A stretch of DNA of 64,000 nt, from contig NZ_QZCF01000004.1 of NCBI RefSeq assembly GCF_003591485.1, positions 310,001-374,000 of the forward strand, written 5' to 3'. A model generated the notes under the pieces. It did not search any database. It had not been told where the DNA came from and saw nothing but the letters and a program-made list of their open reading frames with translations. This DNA comes from Paenibacillus sp. 1011MAR3C5. GTDB lineage: Bacteria > Bacillota > Bacilli > Paenibacillales > Paenibacillaceae. This document shows, one piece after another, positions 1 to 9,347 of this stretch. Every line of letters begins with the position of its first letter. Position 1 is the stretch's first letter. The position numbers and the translations under genes were made by a program.

Positions 1-2148
1 ATCTACGACCGGATGACGGAAAACAATTCGCTGGCGGTGAAGGCGATGATCGGGTCCTTCGACAACAACTTCCGATCGATTAACAATCTGATTCATTCCA
101 TACACATGCTTCCTTACAATGTGCTGGAGCCGGGCGAGGACGGACAGGTAGACATGTCGGATGTGTATCTGCTGCAAGACAACCTGGCATCGCTTGTGTC
201 TTCGGTCGACTTTATCGAGGAAGCGGTTATCTTCTACGATAATCACGATCTTGTCATCACCTCTTCGGGAACGAGCAGCCTGACGCAATTTTTTAATCAA
301 AAATACAAGCATGACCGGTTCAATGTAAACTATTGGCGTACCTATATGAAGGAACGGAATTCATTCAAGGTGTTCCATGGCGATTATTATCGCATCTCTT
401 CGGATACGTTCAAGGAGACGACCAAGAAGCTGATGATTGCAGCCGGCGGCAATAAGGTCAGATTGTCCAACAAAAATGTGATGCTGCTCATTAATGAAAA
501 GGCATTCATGAAGCAAGTCAGCCAGAATCTGATGATTCCGGGCGCCTCGCTCATCGTTCTCGATCAGAATCAGCAAGTGGTGTACAGCACCGATTCAACG
601 CTTAATATTACCGGTATGATGGAAGAGGTTTATTTGAGCGCGACCCAAGAAGCATCGCTGACCCGGGAAAACTATGAATACCATTTCTACAAATCGGATT
701 TTAACGAGTTTATTTATGTAGAGAAGATTCCGTTCCAGTTCCAGAACATCGATTCCGTCTCGCAAGCGAACCGTCTTATTATGTTTACGGCCATCCTGTG
801 CGCTATCTTGCTGTCCATCCTGCTCAGCATTTATTTGAACAAGCCGGTGAAGCGGATTTTGCATCAGCTTGGCGGACGGCATGGCGGCAATGATTTTGCG
901 AAGATTTTAAGCGGAATCAAGCATATGCAAGCGGAGAACGAAACGTATAAAAAACAGCTGGCATTCGTGGATGCGGAGGCGCGCAGAGGCATCCTGCTGC
1001 TTGCGCTGGATGAACGCGAATTATCGGCTGAGCATGAGCAGCTCATGCATAGATACGAAACGGATTTTTTCCTGAACAAGCAGTTCGTGATGGTCATGTT
1101 CCGCTGGAGCGCTCCGGCACAGGCTGAAGAAGGAGTGAATGTCTCGGCCGAGCGTATGGCGGAGCTGCTCCGGACGGGGCTGCGCGACAGGCAGGCCATG
1201 GCGAATGTCTATCATGAGAGAGAGCTGCAGTTCCTGGCGCTGATCGGCATTCGGCAGTCAAGCGAGCGCGACACCTTGCTCAAGCTGCTCGGCTTGCTGC
1301 TGGGACAGCTGCAGCAGGGCGAACTGTCCGGATATACGGGAATCGCTTGCGTGAGCAAGGTGTATGCCTCGGAGCTGTCTAATTGCAGCAAGGCCTATCA
1401 AAGCCTGACGAGTGCCATGGCGTACCGCCATGTGAATGAGCGGGCCGCGGTCATTGATGCGGGCAAGCTGGAGTACGAGTGGAACATGCCGCTTCCAATC
1501 GAGAAGCTGGAGAAGCTGGCAAGCTTCGTCATGAACGGCAAGCTGAAGGAGAGCAAAGCGATCATTACAGAGACGATTCGCGAGACGGCGCAGCGAAATG
1601 TGCATCAGCATCAATTCGCATATATCGCAAAGTCGCTCTTCTATGCCATGGTTCGCCACGCGTCCCCTTCTGCTAACCGGAACAATGAGTTGTACCTGCT
1701 CGAGAGCGAATTTCTTCGCGCCGCGGAGACGACGGGAGCAAGCCCGGAGAAGCTGGAGCAGCTTCTGCATGATGCGGCGCAGCATATTGTGCATCATAGC
1801 GAGGCGGCAGAACCGGCGAGCAAGCTCAACAAGGCTTACATCTCCCAGTATATTGAACTGAATTATATGAGGAACTTATATTTGGATCAGCTTGCGGAAG
1901 TGACGGGGACATCGTCCAAATACTTCTCCAGCTACTTCAAAAAAACCTTTGGCGTCAATTACGTGGAATACTTGAACAAAGTGCGGCTGTCCCATGCGCG
2001 GGAGTTGCTCAAGCATTCCAATTACAGCGTATCGGAGATTGGAGAGAGGACGGGGTATCTGAACTCCTCTACCTTTACAACAACGTTCAAAAAATATTAC
2101 GGCATATCGCCGAGCGAATACCGAAAGCAAAAACAAAATACGGGCTGA
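1..2148 (+). CDS. AraC-family regulator with extracytoplasmic sensor, 5' partial
   Basis: The reading frame is open to the first base of the window, so the true start and probably a first membrane segment lie upstream. About 715 residues are visible. A long sensor region comes first, then one hydrophobic segment (about bases 775-837), a cytoplasmic linker, and a C-terminal AraC/XylS pair of helix-turn-helix motifs (about bases 1825-2135, ending in the typical YGISPSEYRK). This is the YesN-like architecture common in Paenibacillus next to carbohydrate uptake genes. The gene is followed after 21 bases by a dehydrogenase gene and then an SGNH esterase gene, which suggests a saccharide-catabolic locus. 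The ligand cannot be told. Confidence 0.9.
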   Translation: MYDRMTENNSLAVKAMIGSFDNNFRSINNLIHSIHMLPYNVLEPGEDGQVDMSDVYLLQDNLASLVSSVDFIEEAVIFYDNHDLVITSSGTSSLTQFFNQKYKHDRFNVNYWRTYMKERNSFKVFHGDYYRISSDTFKETTKKLMIAAGGNKVRLSNKNVMLLINEKAFMKQVSQNLMIPGASLIVLDQNQQVVYSTDSTLNITGMMEEVYLSATQEASLTRENYEYHFYKSDFNEFIYVEKIPFQFQNIDSVSQANRLIMFTAILCAILLSILLSIYLNKPVKRILHQLGGRHGGNDFAKILSGIKHMQAENETYKKQLAFVDAEARRGILLLALDERELSAEHEQLMHRYETDFFLNKQFVMVMFRWSAPAQAEEGVNVSAERMAELLRTGLRDRQAMANVYHERELQFLALIGIRQSSERDTLLKLLGLLLGQLQQGELSGYTGIACVSKVYASELSNCSKAYQSLTSAMAYRHVNERAAVIDAGKLEYEWNMPLPIEKLEKLASFVMNGKLKESKAIITETIRETAQRNVHQHQFAYIAKSLFYAMVRHASPSANRNNELYLLESEFLRAAETTGASPEKLEQLLHDAAQHIVHHSEAAEPASKLNKAYISQYIELNYMRNLYLDQLAEVTGTSSKYFSSYFKKTFGVNYVEYLNKVRLSHARELLKHSNYSVSEIGERTGYLNSSTFTTTFKKYYGISPSEYRKQKQNTG

Positions 2149-2169
2149 TAAGCACGGGAGGCTAACGAG

Positions 2170-3189
2170 ATGAAAGCAGTTGCCACACAGCACGGAAAGA
2201 TCGTAATCGCCGATATGGCGGTAGCCGAGACGCCACCGGGCCATGTGCTTATTCGGACGGAATATTCGGCGATAAGTCCGGGCACGGAGATGGGGTTTGT
2301 CAGTCGCGGCTCGGATACCCTCACCCCGCTGGGCTACAGCGCGGTAGGCATCGTGGAAGACGTGGGTGAAGGCGTAATCGGTCTGAAGCCGGGTCAGCGG
2401 CTCGCTTGCTACGGCGTGCCGTATGTTCGCCATGCCGAACGGCTGAATGTGCCAACCAATCTGACGGCTGTCGTGCCTGATCATGTCGATCCGAGAGAAG
2501 CGGCTTTTGCGGGATTAGGCGCGATTGCCATTCATGCGCTGCGTGTCGCGGATTTGCGTTTCGGCGAATCGGCGATTGTCGCGGGACTTGGAACGCTTGG
2601 CAATCTGATCGCTCAGATTGCCAGCGCTGCCGCAATTCGAACGGCCGGCGTTGACGTCAGTACAGAGAGGGCGGACATGCTGAGAAGCCAGGGCTATCCC
2701 CATATCTATGACGATGCTGCCAAGCTAAGCGCCAATCTTGGGGATGCGGTAGGATCAGGAGGAGCGGATGCGGTGCTATTATGCGCCGGAGGTCCGGGAG
2801 AAGCCTTAATCAATCAATCGCTGGAGTGGATCAGGGATCGCGGCAAGGTCGTGATCGTCGGCGATCTGAGCATGACGTTCTCCAGAGGGCTGATGTTCGC
2901 CAAGGAAGCCCAGGTGCTCATCTCGCGAGCTGGCGGGCCGGGACGCTATGACAAGCAATATGAATTGGAGAACCGGGATTATCCTAGCGGCCATGTTCGG
3001 TGGACAGAAGGCCGCAATATCGCAGAATACATCCGCTTGCTGGGAGAGGGCCGTATCTCGATGAAGCCGCTGATTACGGATGTCTATCCGCTAGAGCAAG
3101 CGGCGGAGGCTTATGAAAATTATAGAAAGCCGAGCAAGTCGATTGCTACTCTCATTCGTTACGGGGCTGCCGATATATCTTATATATAG
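2170..3189 (+). CDS. Zinc-type alcohol dehydrogenase family oxidoreductase
   Basis: A 339-residue medium-chain dehydrogenase/reductase. It has an N-terminal GroES-like domain (YSAISPGTEMG, then a GYSAVG segment) and a Rossmann fold with the nucleotide-binding GLGTLGN near residue 140. The usual catalytic and structural zinc cysteines are not evident, so it may be a zinc-independent member. The start is the ATG after GGGAGGCTAACGAG. It lies 21 bases after the AraC gene and 16 before the SGNH hydrolase gene, probably in one operon. A sugar or polyol oxidation role is an inference from context; the substrate is unknown. Confidence 0.85.
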   Translation: MKAVATQHGKIVIADMAVAETPPGHVLIRTEYSAISPGTEMGFVSRGSDTLTPLGYSAVGIVEDVGEGVIGLKPGQRLACYGVPYVRHAERLNVPTNLTAVVPDHVDPREAAFAGLGAIAIHALRVADLRFGESAIVAGLGTLGNLIAQIASAAAIRTAGVDVSTERADMLRSQGYPHIYDDAAKLSANLGDAVGSGGADAVLLCAGGPGEALINQSLEWIRDRGKVVIVGDLSMTFSRGLMFAKEAQVLISRAGGPGRYDKQYELENRDYPSGHVRWTEGRNIAEYIRLLGEGRISMKPLITDVYPLEQAAEAYENYRKPSKSIATLIRYGAADISYI

Positions 3190-3205
3190 CAGTTAACATT
3201 ATAGA

Positions 3206-3865
3206 ATGGAGATGATTGGATTGTCAGGGCCTGTAATCAAGAAGGGTGAGACGGTACTGTTCATTGGGGACAGCATCACCGATGCCGCCCGCAATTATGA
3301 AGATCCTCATCATTTGGGAAGCGGCTATGCGTTGATGGCGGCTGGCTTGTTCGGTGCTATGTATCCGCAGCTTGGCGTTAAGTTCTTTAATAGAGGCATC
3401 TCCGGCAACCGAGTGATAGACTTGGAGAGCCGCTGGCAAGAGGATTGCCTCGCGCTGAAGCCTGACTGGATCAGTGTCATGGTTGGCATTAACGATGCGA
3501 TGAGACGCTACGACAGCAACGAGCATACCACGACAGAGACGTTTATCGGCATCTATCGGCAGTTGCTTATAGAGGCTGTGGAAGCTTGCGGTTCAAGGCT
3601 GATTCTCATTGAGCCTTTTGTTCTGCCTAATGTGGCATCACGCAGGCAGTGTCGAGAGGATCTCGATCCGAAGATCCATGCGATTCGTGATCTGGCGGAG
3701 GAGCTTCGCGCGATCTATATTCCGCTGGATGGACTCTTTGCGCAAGCGAGAGCGAATGCCCCTATCGATTACTGGGCCCCGGACGGCATCCATCCGACGC
3801 CAGCCGGACATGCGTTGATGGCCAAAGCCTGGCTTCAAGCGGTTGGAGCGGGCAGCCCTCTCTGA
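3206..3865 (+). CDS. SGNH/GDSL-family hydrolase
   Basis: A 219-residue SGNH esterase. Block I is FIGDSITDAARN with the nucleophile Ser, block II carries Gly in GISGNR, block III is GINDAMR with the Asn, and block V is DGIHPTPAGH with the catalytic Asp and His. No signal peptide is visible, so it is probably cytoplasmic. It resembles the rhamnogalacturonan acetylesterase-like and isoamyl-acetate esterase-like members. The ATG at 3206 has little ribosome binding sequence; a TTG at 3221, preceded by TGGAG, is an equally good start and keeps all motifs. It completes the AraC-dehydrogenase-esterase group. Confidence 0.88.
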   Translation: MEMIGLSGPVIKKGETVLFIGDSITDAARNYEDPHHLGSGYALMAAGLFGAMYPQLGVKFFNRGISGNRVIDLESRWQEDCLALKPDWISVMVGINDAMRRYDSNEHTTTETFIGIYRQLLIEAVEACGSRLILIEPFVLPNVASRRQCREDLDPKIHAIRDLAEELRAIYIPLDGLFAQARANAPIDYWAPDGIHPTPAGHALMAKAWLQAVGAGSPL

Positions 3866-3960
3866 GTGCTTGCATGACTGTGAACGCAGCAGTACAATAG
3901 ATAACCACGTACCGTTCGAACGGCGCGGTCATGCAGACGATTCAAGGAGGGAAGAAATCA

Positions 3961-4995
3961 ATGAGTGGATTCACGTTAGATACACCCTTTGCCATGAAAG
4001 GACTCCAGCTCCGCAACCGGACGGTCATGGCGCCTATGTGCCAGTACAGCGTTACGAAGAAAGACGGAATCGCCAATGAGTGGCACTATGTTCACTACAC
4101 ATCCCGTGCGCTTGGAGGCATTGGTCTTATTATCGTAGAGATGACGAATGTCGAGCCTGATGGCCGGATAACGGACCAATGTCTGGGCTTGTGGTCCGAT
4201 GACCACATTCCGGCGCTGAAGCGGATTGTGGACACCGCCCACGCGCATGGCGCCAAGATCGGCATCCAGATCGCACATGCCGGACGGAAGGCGCAGGATG
4301 CCGCACAGCCTGTTGCTCCATCGGCTATCGCTTTCGACGAGACGTACAAGCAGCCGCGCGCACTGACGACGGAAGAAGTACGGGCTATGGTCAAGATATT
4401 TGGCGACGCCACCCGCAGAGCGGTAGAAGCGGGGTTTGATACGATCGAGCTGCATGGCGCGCACGGTTATCTGATGCATCAGTTCCATTCGCCGCGCACG
4501 AATACGCGCGACGATGAATATGGTCAAGATCTGACGCTGTTCGGACGAGAGGTCATCGCTGAAGCGAAGAAGCATATGCCGGAAGATATGCCGCTGTTAT
4601 TCCGTATCTCGGCACTGGAATACGTAGAGGACGGCTATGGTATCGATTATGGTATTGAGCTATGCCGCGCTTATCTGGAAGCGGGAGTTGACCTGCTGCA
4701 CATTTCGACAGGCGGCGAAGGCACGCCGTCGCAAGACAAGCGGCCGAAGGTAGAACCGGGCTTCCAGCTGGAAGCTGCGCATGCGGTGAAGGAAGCGCTA
4801 GGCGTCCCCGTTATCGCTGTAGGCATGCTGGACGATCCTCACTTCGCAGCGGAGGCGCTGGCAAGCGGCAAGACGGATCTGATCGCCGTCGCACGCGGAC
4901 TGCTGCGCGACCCGTATTGGGCGATTCATGCCATCAAGGAGACAGGCGGGGACTTCCGTGCGCATGTACCGGAAGCCTATATCCGCGGTTACTAA
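3961..4995 (+). CDS. namA: NADPH dehydrogenase NamA (old yellow enzyme, YqjM type)
   Basis: A 344-residue FMN-dependent ene-reductase of the YqjM class. It reduces activated C=C bonds of alpha,beta-unsaturated carbonyls and some nitro compounds with NADPH. Seen: the N-terminal APMCQYS with the Cys and Tyr typical of this class, the HGAHGYL substrate-binding His pair in the middle, the HSPRTNTRDDEYG barrel loop, and the phosphate-binding VARGLLRDP near the C terminus. An in-frame ATG at 3931 exists, but AAGGAGGG lies just before 3961, so 3961 was chosen. It stands alone and is followed by a hairpin terminator. Confidence 0.93.
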   Translation: MSGFTLDTPFAMKGLQLRNRTVMAPMCQYSVTKKDGIANEWHYVHYTSRALGGIGLIIVEMTNVEPDGRITDQCLGLWSDDHIPALKRIVDTAHAHGAKIGIQIAHAGRKAQDAAQPVAPSAIAFDETYKQPRALTTEEVRAMVKIFGDATRRAVEAGFDTIELHGAHGYLMHQFHSPRTNTRDDEYGQDLTLFGREVIAEAKKHMPEDMPLLFRISALEYVEDGYGIDYGIELCRAYLEAGVDLLHISTGGEGTPSQDKRPKVEPGFQLEAAHAVKEALGVPVIAVGMLDDPHFAAEALASGKTDLIAVARGLLRDPYWAIHAIKETGGDFRAHVPEAYIRGY

Positions 4996-5015
4996 AACTT
5001 CGCAATTGAATTTTC

Positions 5016-5059
5016 AGGGCAGGCCTCTCGTCATCATGACGTTCGGCCGGCTCTTTTTT
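5016..5059 (+). terminator. Terminator after namA
   Basis: AGGGCAGGCC pairs with GGCCGGCTCT with a single mismatch. An inner CGTCAT/ATGACG stem lies between them, and a run of six T follows. Confidence 0.6.
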
Positions 5060-5141
5060 GTTGATATAGGAACTCCTCTTTCACACTAGACTATTTGGAC
5101 TAATTATGAGAATCTTAACCTAAGAACTGGAGGGATCGTTC

Positions 5142-5501
5142 ATGAAGGGACAAGGCATACTGATATCGGCATTCGCATTTGCGCTGGTTATTGCTGTATT
5201 CGCCGTCATTAATGTGGATCAGGTGCAGGTGAATTTTTTATTCGCCAAGACGAATACGCCGCTGATTCTGGTCATTCTCGTGTCGACGCTGCTTGGCGGG
5301 TTGACGGTGGGCCTGTTCGGCATGCTGCGCATTTATAAGCTGCAGAAGACAGTGAAAGCGCTGGAGAAGCGCGTCGGCGAGCAGCCATCCGAATCGGATA
5401 AGTTCGAAGCGAGCTATGCATACGATGGCGTGAAGGAGTCAGACGCTTCCGATGAGCAGCCGGAGAACCAGCCGGATGGAGAAGATGAGAGCAAACGCTA
5501 A
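5142..5501 (+). CDS. LapA-family (DUF1049) small membrane protein
   Basis: A 119-residue protein with two hydrophobic segments: residues about 5-25, with the family's AVINVDQVQVNFLF stretch after it, and about 40-62. A short basic helical region and an acidic tail (DEQPENQPDGEDES) follow. This is the LapA (lipopolysaccharide assembly protein A, DUF1049) fold, which is also widespread in Gram-positive bacteria where its function is unknown. The start ATG follows ACTGGAGGGATCGTTC. It lies 11 bases upstream of the methyltransferase gene and may be co-transcribed with it. Confidence 0.85.
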   Translation: MKGQGILISAFAFALVIAVFAVINVDQVQVNFLFAKTNTPLILVILVSTLLGGLTVGLFGMLRIYKLQKTVKALEKRVGEQPSESDKFEASYAYDGVKESDASDEQPENQPDGEDESKR

Positions 5502-5512
5502 GGTGTGAGAGC

Positions 5513-6454
5513 ATGAAAGCCATCTATACATATGCAAGACATGAGGATGAAGAAGAGTTATGCGCGCTGGAGCTTCGCTCTTTGTTCGGCGAGGCGGCTG
5601 CTATCAGTCATGGCATCGTAGCGTCGCAGGTGAGCGATGACTCGCCGTCTGTGAGCAGAAGCCCGTTCTTCAAACGGCGCATCCAGATTATCGAGGAAGC
5701 GGCGAGCCTATCTGAACTGAAAGAGCAATTGGCGCGGCTGAAGCCGCTAGAAGGGACCTTCAAGGTGCTGTATACGGTAGGTGACGAGCATCACGCTTAC
5801 GAAGATCGGCGATTGCTGGAGAGGTCGGCAGGATCAGTCCTGAAGGGTCAAGCGGAGATGCGCAGGCCTGATATGCTCTTCGGTCTGGTCCGGTATAAGG
5901 GAAGCTGGCTGTTCGGTCCTTGCGAGGAAGCGGAATCGATTTGGCTCAGGCATCAAAGCAAGCCTCAAAACTATTCCACCGCGCTTCCGACCCGAGCCGC
6001 AAGAGCGATGGTGAACATTGCTGCCGGAGGATCGAATCCGCAATCATTGCGCATGGTTGATCCATGCTGCGGTATGGGTACGGTGCTGATCGAAGCGATG
6101 TCCATGGGCATTGCGATGGACGGCATTGACCGGAATCCGCTTGCGGTGCGGGGAGCCAGATTGAATCTGGCCCACTTTGGCTACCCCGATACGGTGAGGC
6201 TGGGCGACATGCGGGATGAAACCAAGCGCCGCTATGACGCCGCAGTGGTGGATATGCCTTATAATCTGTGCTCCGTCTTGCCGGAGGAAGAGTCGTTGGA
6301 GATGCTGCGGTCCGTACGTAGATTAGCGGAGCGAGCGGTTATTGTCACGACGGAGGACATGACCGATCGTTTCAAAAAAGCGGATTTCCGGTTAAAGAAT
6401 CAGATAAGGCTGACGAAAGGCTCTTTTACACGATATGTAAGTGTAGTAGAATAG
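5513..6454 (+). CDS. TRM11-like SAM-dependent RNA methyltransferase
   Basis: A 313-residue protein. The N-terminal half is a poorly conserved RNA-binding-like region. The C-terminal half is a class I methyltransferase with the SAM-binding VDPCCGMGTVLIEA (about residues 182-195), the acidic GIDRNPLAVRGARLN and the catalytic-type motif DMPYNL, which corresponds to the (D/N)PPY motif of N-methyltransferases. This matches the TRM11 family, which methylates guanine N2 in tRNA in archaea and eukaryotes; the substrate of bacterial members is not established. The ATG lies 11 bases after the LapA-like gene, behind AAGGTGTGAGAGC. Confidence 0.85.
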   Translation: MKAIYTYARHEDEEELCALELRSLFGEAAAISHGIVASQVSDDSPSVSRSPFFKRRIQIIEEAASLSELKEQLARLKPLEGTFKVLYTVGDEHHAYEDRRLLERSAGSVLKGQAEMRRPDMLFGLVRYKGSWLFGPCEEAESIWLRHQSKPQNYSTALPTRAARAMVNIAAGGSNPQSLRMVDPCCGMGTVLIEAMSMGIAMDGIDRNPLAVRGARLNLAHFGYPDTVRLGDMRDETKRRYDAAVVDMPYNLCSVLPEEESLEMLRSVRRLAERAVIVTTEDMTDRFKKADFRLKNQIRLTKGSFTRYVSVVE

Positions 6455-6486
6455 AATGGATTGGAGCATAAAGCGAGGTGAACCCT

Positions 6487-6687
6487 ATGTCTACGAATGA
6501 ACAAAACGAAGCTCAGCCAACCAAGGCGCTAAGTCAGGCCGAGCGCGCCAAGCAATTGCTGGCTCAGAAGAAACAAGCTGCATCTGGCGGCAAGCCAGGC
6601 CAGAAACACCTATCTACGGGGACTCAGGAAATGAAGAGCCAGAACACCAAAAAAGTTAACAACCAGCGCAAAAAAATGGGCGTATAA
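6487..6687 (+). CDS. Small basic hypothetical protein
   Basis: A 66-residue Lys/Gln-rich hydrophilic protein with no membrane segment (starts MSTNEQNEAQPTKALSQAER, ends VNNQRKKMGV). The ATG at 6487 follows GCGAGGTGAACCCT; the GTG at 6478 is part of that ribosome binding site and is not the likely start. The composition suggests an intrinsically disordered or nucleic-acid-associated protein. No family was recognised. It lies 32 bases after the methyltransferase gene and ends before a terminator, so it may be the last gene of that unit. Confidence 0.65.
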   Translation: MSTNEQNEAQPTKALSQAERAKQLLAQKKQAASGGKPGQKHLSTGTQEMKSQNTKKVNNQRKKMGV

Positions 6688-6702
6688 CACGCAATATCAC
6701 CT

Positions 6703-6744
6703 GAACGGGACGTCAGCCGCGTATGCGGATTGGCGTTCTTTTTA
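6703..6744 (+). terminator. Terminator after small basic protein
   Basis: GAACG/CGTTC outer arms and a CCGC/GCGG inner stem are followed by TTCTTTTTA. Confidence 0.65.
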
Positions 6745-6971
6745 TATTCGCCGATTCGCATTTCGCCGATTGGGTGAATAGGATATAGCCTAGTTATAAC
6801 GTGTCAGCGCTGCCAATAGCATATGCTGCATGGATAACAAGATCATGGGACGAATGGCCGGGTTATAAGTGTGGTCGGAACTGACAGCGAAATTCAAGAA
6901 TGATTATCCCGGAGTCCCCGCATAATGAGGGTAACGATTTCACAATCGATTATTCACTGGAGGGATTCTCT

Positions 6972-7664
6972 ATGGCAGCCAATACATCGTCGCTCCGCGT
7001 CTATCTGCTTGCCGGAGTGAAGACAACCCCTTGCTCCTTCAATGCATGTCAAGCGAGGCTTACCGAGCAGCTTCACTCAGAGGGAATTGAGCATTCGATC
7101 CAGGTGCTGTTTCCTTATGGGGATGCCAGCCGAAGCTTGATGAGACAGCTGCTGGAGGTCAAGACGGATTTGTCCAACCGGATGAGGGCAGGCAGAATCG
7201 GCGGGAAATATGTATGGCAGCAGATCAAGGACACGGTCAAGGGAGAGAAGGCGCTCTTCATTGGACATAGCGGAGGCGGCGCTGCAGCTTACCAGGCAGC
7301 CCGATTGCTGGAGGAGGAAGGGGCGGTGCGGGACTTCCGTGTTGTGCAGGTGGGCTCGCCTCGCACGCCGATTCATCCTGAGCTTAGAGATCGCGTAAGT
7401 TATTTTCACTCCATTGACAGCTTGGGCAAGCTGAATGATCCAATCAGCCGGATTGGCAGCTGGGGCGGTTGGACAAGGTCGGGACGCACGATGCCGACCT
7501 GGAATCGGCTCAAGTATGCGCCAGGGTATGTCGAAGGCATCCCGACTGTAGGCGGACATGCGGATTACTTCCGCAATACGGAGCCGTTCATGGATACGGA
7601 GTCGGTATGCAACCTGGATAAGACGATTGGACGGGTGCGGGCGTGGTTGAAAGAATGGCTGTAA
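6972..7664 (+). CDS. Alpha/beta hydrolase-like protein
   Basis: A 230-residue protein with a G-x-S-x-G nucleophile elbow in FIGHSGGGAAAY, a strand-loop VVQVGSPRTPI, a possible Asp in FHSIDSLG and a His in VGGHADYF, which together could form a Ser-Asp-His triad. It resembles lipase-like or fungal-lipase-like hydrolases found in Paenibacillus, without a signal peptide. An upstream in-frame start at 6900 has no ribosome binding site, while ACTGGAGGGATTCTCT immediately precedes the ATG at 6972. The substrate is unknown. Confidence 0.75.
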   Translation: MAANTSSLRVYLLAGVKTTPCSFNACQARLTEQLHSEGIEHSIQVLFPYGDASRSLMRQLLEVKTDLSNRMRAGRIGGKYVWQQIKDTVKGEKALFIGHSGGGAAAYQAARLLEEEGAVRDFRVVQVGSPRTPIHPELRDRVSYFHSIDSLGKLNDPISRIGSWGGWTRSGRTMPTWNRLKYAPGYVEGIPTVGGHADYFRNTEPFMDTESVCNLDKTIGRVRAWLKEWL

Positions 7665-7742
7665 TCCTATAGACTGGAAGGTAAGCATCAATACCAAAAA
7701 CGGATTGCTCCGGCAGGTTCGTTGGAAGAGGATGGTTATCTT

Positions 7743-8387
7743 ATGGCTAATACACATACATTCTCCAAGGGTGAGGAGATCGCCAATGCAATCACGCATG
7801 GAATAGGAGCGGTGCTCAGCATAGCTGCACTTGTGCTGCTCATCGTATTCGCGTCGCTGAAGGGAACGGCCATGCATGTCGTCAGCTTTACGATCTACGG
7901 CTCCGCCATGCTGCTGCTTTATTTGGCTTCTACTCTTGTCCATAGCTTCCCTGTAGGCAAGGCTAAGCGAGTATTCGAATCGCTTGACCATTCATTCATC
8001 TATGTCTTTATTGCGGGTACCTATACGCCGATCCTGTTCCATATCGTGCAAGGCGCGCTCGGCTGGGTCTTGTTCGGCATCGTATGGGGGATCGCCATCG
8101 TCGGGACGGTGTTCAAGTCGATCTTCCCGTCCAGATACCTGTTCACCTCGACGATTCTGTATATCGCGATGGGCTGGATTATCGTCTTCGCATGGAAGCC
8201 TTTAACTACGCATTTGGCGCCAGGCGGACTTCAATTGCTCGTAACAGGCGGTATTCTGTACACAGCGGGTACCATCTTCTATATGTGGCGCAGCTTCCCG
8301 TACCATCATGCAGTGTGGCATCTGTTCGTACTCGCGGGTTCGATTGTACATTTTTTTGCGATTCTGCTCTACATTCTGCCGGCATAG
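7743..8387 (+). CDS. trhA: PAQR/hemolysin III-family membrane protein
   Basis: A 214-residue integral membrane protein with seven hydrophobic segments. It has the family's conserved residues: EEIANAITHGIG at the N terminus, STLVHSF with the metal-binding His, the LDHSFIYVFIAGTYTP block, and the C-terminal HHAVWHLFVLAGSIVHFF with two more His. The family includes bacterial YqfA/TrhA and eukaryotic PAQR receptors, and membrane energetics or fluidity homeostasis has been proposed. The ATG at 7743 follows GGAAGAGGATGG; a TTG at 7722 is in frame but less likely. It converges with the lipase gene. Confidence 0.9.
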   Translation: MANTHTFSKGEEIANAITHGIGAVLSIAALVLLIVFASLKGTAMHVVSFTIYGSAMLLLYLASTLVHSFPVGKAKRVFESLDHSFIYVFIAGTYTPILFHIVQGALGWVLFGIVWGIAIVGTVFKSIFPSRYLFTSTILYIAMGWIIVFAWKPLTTHLAPGGLQLLVTGGILYTAGTIFYMWRSFPYHHAVWHLFVLAGSIVHFFAILLYILPA

Positions 8388-8397
8388 ACACATCCGA

Positions 8398-9219
8398 TTA
8401 TTCATCCTCAATAGCTGGACACCAGCCCGGAGGCTCGGCACACATCAGTGCCGCGTCTGCGGGTTTTTCTTTGGCCAAATCGGCGAAGTAGCTGGATAAG
8501 ATATGATTGGCGGAGACGGAGCCCATACGGAAGGAGCGCTGCACCTCGCCTTTCACATGCAAATAAAAATACGTGCCTTTAGATCTGGGCGATTGATAGA
8601 CGAGCGGGGGCAAATGAGGAACGATATCGAACTCATTCTGGAAACGGAAGTGTACGGGAACGATGTAATTGTAGGTTTGAACGAATCTTGGATCTCCGAC
8701 TCGCGGTGCGCCGAAAGTGTAGACCATAGGGGCGGAGAACGGCGTGTTCGTGGCTATATCAAGCGCGGCCAGCGTAGCGAGGGCGCCGCCCAGACTATGG
8801 CCTGTAATGAAAAGAGGCTTGTCATAAGGAAGCTGCCCAAGCAAAGCATGCACCTGGTCCCGTGCGGACATATAAATATCGGTAAAGCCTTTATGCGTCA
8901 GTCCTGCATTGCGCACAGGCCGGTATACAGTCTGATGGGCGATGAAGTCGGATACCCAATCAACCGCGGAGCCGGTACCCCGGAAGGCCAATATCGCGCA
9001 TTGCTCGGATACAATCAGAAAGCCGAAGCGTTCCTGGCGCTCGTCATAGGCGTTCGCGGCTGTAAATTCCCCTACAAGGCTGTATGTGCGGGGGACAAGA
9101 AATAAGCCGTCTTCCTTGTTGTTGAATTGTACGTAAGTTTGTCCGCATACCGCAGCCATGAATAGCGCGCTCCCCAGCTCCGGCTCCATTCCACGAGCAT
9201 GCTCAGATTCTGACATCAT
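8398..9219 (-). CDS. Lipase family protein (class 3)
   Basis: A 273-residue alpha/beta hydrolase of the fungal-type class 3 lipases. Seen: the oxyanion-hole-like LAFRGTGSAVDWVSDF, the nucleophile elbow FITGHSLGGALATLAALD with Ser near residue 142, YTFGAPRVGD, and a following Asp in NEFDIVPHLPP, with a C-terminal His as candidate triad member. No signal peptide is seen, so it is probably intracellular or surface-associated by another route. The frame extends to 9420, but GGAGGGATAACC lies right before the double Met at 9219. It is transcribed after the CorA-like gene, with a terminator between. Confidence 0.88.
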   Translation of the reverse strand: MMSESEHARGMEPELGSALFMAAVCGQTYVQFNNKEDGLFLVPRTYSLVGEFTAANAYDERQERFGFLIVSEQCAILAFRGTGSAVDWVSDFIAHQTVYRPVRNAGLTHKGFTDIYMSARDQVHALLGQLPYDKPLFITGHSLGGALATLAALDIATNTPFSAPMVYTFGAPRVGDPRFVQTYNYIVPVHFRFQNEFDIVPHLPPLVYQSPRSKGTYFYLHVKGEVQRSFRMGSVSANHILSSYFADLAKEKPADAALMCAEPPGWCPAIEDE

Positions 9220-9298
9220 GGTTATCCCTCCGTCACAACCGTCTGATGGGATAGTGTATGTCGGGAGCCCAGGATATGTACCAGCGGAGGGCTGCATG

Positions 9299-9347
9299 AA
9301 AAAGCGTTCCTGTAAATCACGTTTACACGCGATTTTTACGGGAACGC
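9299..9347 (-). terminator. Terminator overlapping the 3' end of the CorA-like gene
   Basis: Read on the minus strand, GCGTTCCCGTAAA pairs with TTTACAGGAACGC, followed by TTTTTC. The left arm lies inside the last codons (Arg-Ser-Arg-Lys) of the CorA-like gene. Confidence 0.7.
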
